A DNA stretch of 64,000 bases from positions 1,142,585 to 1,206,584 of the forward strand of contig WBMW01005106.1 of assembly GCA_013396635.1 (NCBI GenBank). Direction: 5' to 3'. The first letter of the stretch is position 1. Each line of letters opens with the position of its first letter. The notes under the pieces are model-generated. The model did not search any database. It was not told the DNA's origin and saw nothing but the letters and a program-made list of their open reading frames with translations. The stretch is from Penelope pileata. Its lineage: Eukaryota > Chordata > Aves > Galliformes > Cracidae. The position numbers were made by a program, and so were the translations under genes. Below are positions 59,173-64,000 of the stretch, piece after piece.

Positions 59173-62100
59173 GTTTAGGAAGTTTACGTACTTCCCCTTC
59201 TAAATTTTCAGGAATGAGTCATTGACCTTTCCTATATCGCTACAGAATTTTCAAATCACTCATTTCTTTGCAAAGAATTTTTGTGCTGAAAACATTACAT
59301 GGGTATCACAGCTAGCTTTACCTGCAGTACCTTTTCATTATTTATGATTACACATGAGTAGTAGAGGAGCTGGAGGTACATTTTATCAATTTATTTTCCC
59401 TTTCCCCTATTGTATCTGCTGATGCTCCCTTGTGGTCTCTATGGTGGACTTTGTCACATCTTGCTCAGTCACCCCTATGTTGAAAGTTGACCTTTCAACC
59501 TCACAAACTGAGCAGAAGAATTTGCTCTCATTTTAGCAAATGATTAAACCTCAAATTACATAACTTCCTAGATGAACTATTATAGTTTCTAGATGAACAA
59601 ACACTAAAAAAATGGGTGTTTGAGAGATTTTGTTATCAAAGATCTTTCTTCTGGCTTAAATACTATTGAAAGTTGTCATTGTTTTTCAGAAACAGGAAGT
59701 TAGTGTTATTAAAGAAAGAATACTATTTGGGGGCAACTCTTTCAAACTGAAAGTTTTCAAATTGTGGGGTGGCTTCTATTAACAGTAATCACTAGTATTT
59801 CTAGTACCAGTAGATAAGTATTTAAATAAATTCTCAGTATTGGCCCCTGAAGACACTCATACTTCCTCTGAAATGATTTATTTCTATATTCCACTTTCCT
59901 ATGTGTGATATTGTTCATTAGGCCTTCCAGTTGCTAAAACTGAACCCTAGAGTCTTAAATAATCTTACATCTTCTTTGCAGTTAGCAGCAAAGGTAACTG
60001 CTGTTTTTAATCCTTGACAAAGTAATTGTCGCATACTTTCCTTTAGAGATCTACTACGAATATCCTGTTAATGTCAAAGACAATTGAATCAGTGAGTAGT
60101 TTTGCTCAAAAAACTGAGAAAAATAAGTAATATTTTCACTTATTTGCCCATGGTATATGACTAAAGTGAATGCTGAATCTTGAAATAATTTTTCACACTA
60201 GTTATTCATGATGTTTTTCATTCCTGTGATGTCATGCAGGTTGCTTAATTTAAAGCAGTTGAATGATTTGGAGTTAAATTATATGTAGGCAATGAAGAGG
60301 TTGTTCTGCTTTTAATTGATGCTGTGACCTACATTTTCCCCCAAGGCACTGCAGCTATTTTTCAGAAAAATCCTGTTAATTATAACTGTACTCTGTGATG
60401 CTGGGTCAATTGTCATTTCCAATGTATAAACTTTAAAAACTAGGGGGCTTTAGTTCAGATGTTTAAAATCATATTAGGCAGAGATTTACCATTGAGGTTG
60501 GTAGCTCAGATACAACTGTTTTGTGAGACAGCAATGGCTTCAGTCTCACAATCAGTTCTGTATAAAACTCTGTAGATTGTGAATGGCCCAAGAGAGGTAC
60601 CTGCACAGGCTATGCTATTGCTGAAGGCACTTCGTACATTTCTGAGAAATGAAGCCAAAAGTGCTAAATGTTAGTGTCAGCTTAAATTCCTATGGTCTCT
60701 TGTAGAATGCATGTGTGATTATGACCATCCGCTAACCGTGATTTCTGGAGTAAATCCTAACCTCACTGCGCCATTGAATATACCCCATATTTCCTCCCAA
60801 AGGAGACCACATCCACTCATGAGTGCTTTGATCCCTGCACCATCTGCCTCATGGAAACAGTGAGATATATTTTGGCAACTTGGATGAAAGATGGCTTACA
60901 TCAGTGTAAAAGTTAGCCCTTTTAAGGAAGAGGAAACTTATTTCTCCTCCCTCGCCAGTGAAATTTTAGAATCACCAAACTTTAATTAAACCTTCTGCAT
61001 TCTTATTCTTTCGTTTGGAAGAGTTATGTGGTCAATTAATAATACCGGACTGTTCTAACCTTTCTTGATGTTTTTTCCCCTCATGACAGACTTACCATGT
61101 TTGATTTTTATTTATTGTTTTTTAATATCAAATTACTTTGAATGGAGCTAAAGCACACTTCTATTATTCCCCAATTACTTGATACGTCTGGGATTTTTTG
61201 ATTACTTAGGTATGGAGTTAACTTAGACTGGCTAAGGTCTATCATGAGAGCTACAAACATTTCTCAACACTGAAAAGTAAACCCAGATCTTCCTGACTTA
61301 ACAAAAAAAATAGCTAATTATTATTTTTAATAACAGCAACAACAAATTCCACAGCAATCTTTATAACTCTGCAATTTATTAGACCATCTTTCAAATATTG
61401 CATAAGCCATCATTATACAGCAATAAGGAGTTCAGAAACTCAGCTTCTGAAAATTTCAGGAGCATGAAGTCACAGTCTGAATTCACTATTTTTTTCAAGT
61501 CTTTTAAAAATCTCACAGATAAATTTCTTTAAGAAATGTATGTTAATACTTTTATTGCCTCTAAATAGAATGCACTGACTAAATATTTTTAAATGTTGTT
61601 TAAAGTTAGAAAATTTAGGAATTACTGACCATTGGGAATGATTGGTATAATTCTCTTAACTTTAAGTTCAGAAATTAGTCATTATTCAACATGTAGTTTA
61701 AGGTAAAGTAGTTATTCAATTGAAAAATCCTGAAAAATAAGTGTGTTATAGCTTAAAGCCTACTCCTATGTGCCTTGATATTGATTCCAGTTGCCTTAGT
61801 AACTGCTCAACTTAATTTTTTAATTTATTCAAACTCCACCTAAGGGATGGAAATTATTTTTCTCTTTGCTTCGTACTTGCGAATCTTCAGCAATTCAGAA
61901 AAGAAGAAAGAATGATGTGAAATATGAGCTATAATGTGAGATATGCTCTTTAATTTTATTGGTAATATATTCTCTTTCTGTAGATAGCCCAAGGCTTCTT
62001 GACTGTTTTTATAAACTGTTTATAGGAAGCTTACAGCTACAAATGGAATTCTTTTTGTACGTTATTTGAAAAAGTATTTCCCAGGGCAAAAGTAATCATG

Positions 62101-63365
62101 ATAAAATGTAATCATTACAGTACAGAGCTGTGTTTCAAGGAAACTCATATCAAATTGTATTTTTTTTCTTTTTTTTTTTTTTTTGGTGCAATAGAAGAAT
62201 GTACAGATTCTCATTGATTTAACATCAAGTGCCTATTCTTCTGTAAAGAAAATTATTGGGTTAAAGTTTTCCTTTATGTTGGATTCTAGTTAGAACCATA
62301 TTTTATTCAGAACCTTTATTCTGCGAATAACTTAAAACATATAAGCATTAGTAAAATTTGAAGAATTTTAGAGGAGAAAAAGAAACAGTTCTAAATAAAC
62401 AGCAAATTGATTAATTTTTATGGCCTGAACTTCTACCATTGGAGAATTTTTTTTTTAAACACCATTGGCAACCAAGCCTCAATGGAAAAAATACAACACT
62501 ACTGTTTATTGGGAAACAATATTATTGTTCTTGCTTACAGAAATCATTACTATCAATTTCATTACAAATAAGGAAAGATTGAATTATTTTTAATCTGTAG
62601 TGAAAGACTGTAGAAGTTTCAAACATCAAGAAACCATTGACTTCTGTAAAGTACAGACAATTAAGATACATTTTCATGTTCAACATCCTAAATGTGAGCC
62701 AAATATGTTCTTTATTTCAACCCCATGATTAAATAAAAAGTTCAGTTGTTTATTTCAAACAGAGAAAAATGACAGAATTGATAAAATGATACTTTTGCTA
62801 TGACTTTTTACATACAAGACAGAGCATATTGTTGAGGGAGTGAATATGTATAGCTTTAGTATTTTGCAAGCTTTCAGCAACACTGCAGGTTTTAGCATTG
62901 AATGAGTTGACTTAGATCTTCCTCCACACACATTAATTTGTACAGCATTCCTGTCTGAAAACAAGTGTAGAGCATTTTGGCTGTAGGAATCTGAAAATTG
63001 CAGGTTTTGTTTTGACAGATAAAACATCTCAAAGTTATATATTTACAGCTCTGCAGATGTAAACACAATATAAATCATTCTATTTTCTTGTTCCATATCC
63101 AGAGTTTCTGCCCCTTCTAGTAACCTCTGAAGGCCACTGCCCTTTTAGAAATATGCAGTTCTTCTCACTGAACAAAATTCCAGTGACCAGATACTTCAAT
63201 TTTGCTTAGAAGTTTCATCAAAACAATTGTCCTTTTCTTAGCTTAAATTCTTCTTCATTTTAAGCGCCACAGAACTTCTGGATCCCAATTTTTCAAAGGT
63301 TCTTTTGAAGACTTAAAATAATGAAGGAAGAGGTCCTGAGCTACTTGTGTTACCTTCGAAATTAG
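59173..63365. other. 4.2 kb non-coding stretch without recognised gene
   Basis: Strongly AT-rich with no ORF above 90 codons (62755-63027, minus, no domain) and no transposon recognised. A T-rich tract (T8-C-T16 type) lies at about 62159-62184. Confidence 0.5.
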
Positions 63366-63449
63366 TCCTGCTTTGAGCTGAAGTTGGACTACATTTTATC
63401 AGTTACTCAAAGCCCAAATTGCAGTTCTATAATTCTATGATTCTGTGAC
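63366..63449 (+). mobile_element. Degenerate CR1 3' tail
   Basis: CCTGCTTTGAGCTGAAGTTGG then ACTACATTTTATCAG matches the CTGCTTTGAGCAGGGGTTGG-ACTAGATGACCTC part of CR1 3' ends, and the copy ends TTCTATAATTCTATGATTCT-GTGA (63424-63448). The GGTCCCTTCCAACC core between them is eroded. Confidence 0.7.
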
Positions 63450-64000
63450 TTTCATTGAAATTAATTAGGGATTAACTTTGAAGAGTGAAATTATAGATTA
63501 AGAACTGAACAATGTAGGCATTCAAATTTAAAAATCCCAGCACTAAGAGCCCCTGTTTCTTAGCCACACCTCTATCATTCTTAATGTTTAGTACAGCATT
63601 TAATTTCCTTTGTTTTATTTCTACTCCTGCTGTGCTAAGCTACTTTTTTTTTTTTTTTTTTTTTTTTTTGGACTTTGTTNTTTTTTTTTTTTTTTTGGGA
63701 ACTTTGAGACACTTGGTTGCCTCACTTTGTTTTTGCCTTCCTAATTCTGCCAAGACCCTTCTGCAAGAACAATGATAGAAACTTTTTATATCATAGGGAT
63801 GTAATTGATTAAGCAAATTTCCAATATTATTTATGTAATGAAATACATTTTCGGTGTTGGAGTAGACAACAAAGACGAATTGTCTTTTCTGAAATATTCT
63901 GCATCTATAATGCAGATAGATGAATCCTCTGCTGCTTCTGCACCAAAGAAAGGATAAAGGAGGAGCTTTGTGGGGTGTCTCACTGACAGATTTCAAGCAC
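63450..64000. other. Window end: non-coding, T tracts with an N
   Basis: T26 (63644-63669), then GGACTTTGTT, an undetermined base at 63680, T16 (63681-63696) and GGGAACTTTG. ORFs translated across this tract (plus 63584-63775, minus 63640-63996) are poly-F/poly-K artefacts at that end. Nothing else is recognised. Confidence 0.6.

Noticed and set aside
63640..63996. 118-codon minus ORF with a lysine-rich C-terminus
   Set aside because: The lysines come from poly-T read in reverse across an undetermined base; no domain in the remainder.
1..64000. Search for endogenous retroviruses, tRNA genes, CRISPR arrays and bacterial-type operons
   Set aside because: No LTR pair, gag/pol motif, tRNA-like fold, regularly spaced repeat array or prokaryotic gene layout was recognised on either strand.

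Overview
This window reads as nuclear DNA from a bird, most likely a galliform (chicken, turkey, quail or a relative). The main evidence is repeat content. There are about ten 5'-truncated copies of the avian CR1 LINE, with the typical 3' end (TCCCTTCCAACC followed by ATTCTATG or ATTCTGTGA units). There is also an internally deleted mariner element that resembles Galluhop, which was described from chicken. Alu, L1, B1/B2 and rodent- or primate-type repeats are absent. The DNA is AT-rich with few CpGs and long A/T homopolymers, which suits a gene-poor macrochromosomal region or the inside of a very large intron.

I find no gene I can name and no convincing multi-exon structure, tRNA, rRNA or CRISPR. 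The only ORFs with recognisable protein content belong to transposons: a mariner transposase N-terminus (minus strand, near 4.9-5.3 kb), a CR1 endonuclease fragment (minus strand, near 44.5-44.8 kb) and a degenerate CR1 reverse transcriptase motif (plus strand, near 55.66 kb). One 56-codon open stretch ending in a strong splice-donor match (15675-15842) is a weak exon candidate.

Layout. 0-8 kb: an ancient CR1 3' end, the mariner element, two older amniote-type repeat fragments and an older CR1 (7290-8131). 8-23 kb: CR1 copies at 11.35, 12.7 and 22.5 kb, an ancient CR1-like stretch at 18.7-19.4 kb and an old repeat fragment at 14.6 kb. 23-35 kb: almost no recognisable repeats, with blocks (about 23.65-24.0 and 25.6-27.7 kb) that look like conserved non-coding regulatory DNA. 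35-46 kb: a CR1 nested inside another CR1 (37.4-38.0 kb), a reverse-oriented CR1 (40.1 kb), an RFX X-box match (41.29 kb), the CR1 endonuclease fragment and another CR1 (45.35-46.03 kb). 46-64 kb: reverse CR1s at 50.9 and 58.5-59.2 kb, an ancient CR1 at 55.55-56.5 kb, a CR1 tail at 63.4 kb and an assembly ambiguity (N at 63680) inside poly-T.

The genes do not form a pathway here. The readable content is a record of transposon insertions of different ages in otherwise unique DNA, some of which may be regulatory. I do not see a new biological system. The most interesting items are the nested and abutting CR1s, the repeat-poor candidate regulatory blocks and the possible exon. Repeat names and boundaries come from remembered family consensus patterns, not from a database search, so edges are accurate only to about 10-30 bases for young copies and less for ancient ones.
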